Source: Bradyrhizobium embrapense
GTDB taxonomy: Bacteria > Pseudomonadota > Alphaproteobacteria > Rhizobiales > Xanthobacteraceae
Length of the DNA: 64,000 bases
Direction: 5' to 3'
Assembly: GCF_001189235.2 (NCBI RefSeq)
Contig: NZ_LFIP02000001.1
Location: 806,001-870,000, forward strand
Shown: positions 63,108 through 64,000 of the stretch, one piece after another
Layout of the letters: every line of letters begins with the position of its first letter
How positions within the stretch are numbered: the first letter of the stretch is position 1
Translations under genes and position numbers: made by a program
The notes under the pieces: model-generated
Seen by the model: only the letters and a program-made list of their open reading frames with translations
Told to the model about the DNA's origin: nothing
Databases searched by the model: none

Positions 63108-64000
63108 TCAATTCGCGTCGGTACGGGGATTCTTCACGCCCGCTCTTCCGAGCGCGGCCCTCAACTGTTCGACATCGAATGGCTTCGTGAGCAATTGAAC
63201 GCCATTCTCGACGGAGAAGCGCTTTCGTATATCCTCTTCCAGATACCCGGTGGCCAGCACGACCGGCAGGTCCGGATACAGGCTGCGCAGCTCCGCAACA
63301 AGCTCGTCGCCGGGTCGGTCCGGCAGCCCGAGGTCAACGACGGCGGCCACCAGACCGTCGATACCGGAGCGAGCTTTGGCGGCGGCTTCCTTGAAGTTTG
63401 CAGCGCCATCGACAGTAAAGCCGGACTCCGTCAGCATGTCCGTGACGAGAAGATTCAGGAGACATTCATCCTCCACCACCAGGACGCGGCTCGGCGGTGG
63501 AGATCCGCTCTCGAGCATCCGGCGGATACGAATCCCGAGCTCTGCGAATGAAAATGGCTTGCTCAGCAGTTCGATCTCCGGATCGAGCCGTCCTTCGCGA
63601 ACGAGAACGTCACCCGCATATGCCGTCGTGATCAGGACTTTCAATTCGGGCCGCAGCGCACGCGCACGATCTGCCAGCGCCTTGCCATTGACGGAACCGG
63701 GAAGTCCAAGGTCGGTGAACAACAATTCGATCTCGGCGTTACTTTGCAGCAAGTTGAGCGCGGCGTCTGCATCCGGTGCTTCGAGGACCCTGTATCCAAG
63801 CTCCCTAAGGCTGCCTACGGTGGTGACGCGCACGTCCTCGTCGTCTTCGACCACCAGAACCGTTTCACCCTCCCGGGCGCGAGGAATGGACTTGGGCTCC
63901 ACGCTCGTTTCGATGCGAGACGATGCCTGCCCCGGGAGCACGACGGCCCTAGGGAGATAGATGTCAATCCTGGTGCCGACGTTTGGCTCGCTGCGGAGCT
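63108..64000 (-). CDS. hybrid histidine kinase C-terminus with two receiver domains, cut by window
   Basis: The frame is open through the window edge. Just inside it reads SEPNVGTRIDIYLPRAV, the end of a histidine-kinase ATPase domain, so the N-terminal kinase lies outside; an internal GTG at 63941 is not the real start. Two receiver domains follow: REC1 (VLVVEDDEDVR, phospho-Asp in LLFTDLGLPG, Lys in LLSKPF) and REC2 (VLVVEDECLL, phospho-Asp in AVVDLGLPD, Lys in LLTKPF). Both have the acidic pocket, Asp and Lys needed for phosphorylation. It ends 25 bp from the convergent DUF2889 gene. Confidence 0.9.
   Translation of the reverse strand, partial: LRSEPNVGTRIDIYLPRAVVLPGQASSRIETSVEPKSIPRAREGETVLVVEDDEDVRVTTVGSLRELGYRVLEAPDADAALNLLQSNAEIELLFTDLGLPGSVNGKALADRARALRPELKVLITTAYAGDVLVREGRLDPEIELLSKPFSFAELGIRIRRMLESGSPPPSRVLVVEDECLLNLLVTDMLTESGFTVDGAANFKEAAAKARSGIDGLVAAVVDLGLPDRPGDELVAELRSLYPDLPVVLATGYLEEDIRKRFSVENGVQLLTKPFDVEQLRAALGRAGVKNPRTDAN

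Noticed and set aside
1..64000. CRISPR array, prophage or transposase
   Set aside because: No regularly spaced direct repeats, integrase, transposase or phage structural genes were seen; repeats found are isolated palindromes.

Overview
The window looks like chromosomal DNA from an alphaproteobacterium of the Bradyrhizobium / Nitrobacteraceae type. It is high in GC, and several lineage-typical families occur together: an Omp2b-type porin, an IalB-like protein, a BA14K-like gene, the AcpXL/LpxXL lipid A cluster, Bradyrhizobium-style palindromic dispersed repeats and a CtrA-type TTAA-N7-TTAA box. The placement rests on recognising protein families and repeats; no search was run. There is one tRNA (Gln, anticodon CUG). 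I see no phage, transposase or CRISPR array.

Layout. 1-4.1 kb: an RND efflux pump (adaptor cut by the window edge, plus inner-membrane pump). 4.1-9.4 kb: an IalB-like protein, a GNAT acetyltransferase, tRNA-Gln, PBP1A and a coiled-coil protein behind a CtrA-like site. 9.5-19.8 kb: a probable import and breakdown module. On the minus strand a C45 amidohydrolase, a complete peptide-type ABC importer and a gamma-glutamyltransferase lie in series. Divergent from them are a GntR regulator with two winged helices and an omega-aminotransferase. 19.8-24.7 kb: a porin between an intact amino-acid permease and a deleted second copy of that permease's 3' end, plus repeats and a frameshifted BA14K gene. 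24.8-29.5 kb: sulfite dehydrogenase with its cytochrome c, a DUF1801 protein, a small gene remnant and a GGDEF-EAL protein. 29.9-34.9 kb: a HerA-like ATPase, an AhpD-like protein, MgtC, a ParB-like protein, a KirBac channel and a small membrane protein.

35.1-39.3 kb: the very-long-chain fatty acid operon for lipid A (acpXL, fabZ, two ketosynthases, lpxXL). 39.4-42.1 kb: rhodanese, aminotransferase and a lone PotF-like binding protein. 42.2-46.2 kb: two kup potassium transporters in tandem. 46.3-48.0 kb: motAB. 48.2-50.7 kb: a quinone oxidoreductase, a dense repeat region and two small ORFs. 50.7-53.6 kb: a TPP enzyme translationally coupled to a DadA-like oxidase. 54.5-56.0 kb: a soluble chemoreceptor with twin PAS domains. 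56.0-63.1 kb: an acyl-CoA catabolic cluster (LCAD-type dehydrogenase, SDR, two hot-dog hydratase subunits, SCPx-type thiolase, TetR, acyl-CoA synthetase, DUF2889) with a perfect palindromic operator in the divergent promoter. The window ends inside a hybrid histidine kinase with two receiver domains.

The best candidate for an undescribed system is the 9.5-19.8 kb module. Its gene content suggests uptake of a capped amine or amino-acid amide, removal of the cap (GGT outside, C45 enzyme inside) and transamination of the released omega-amine. The substrate is inference only.
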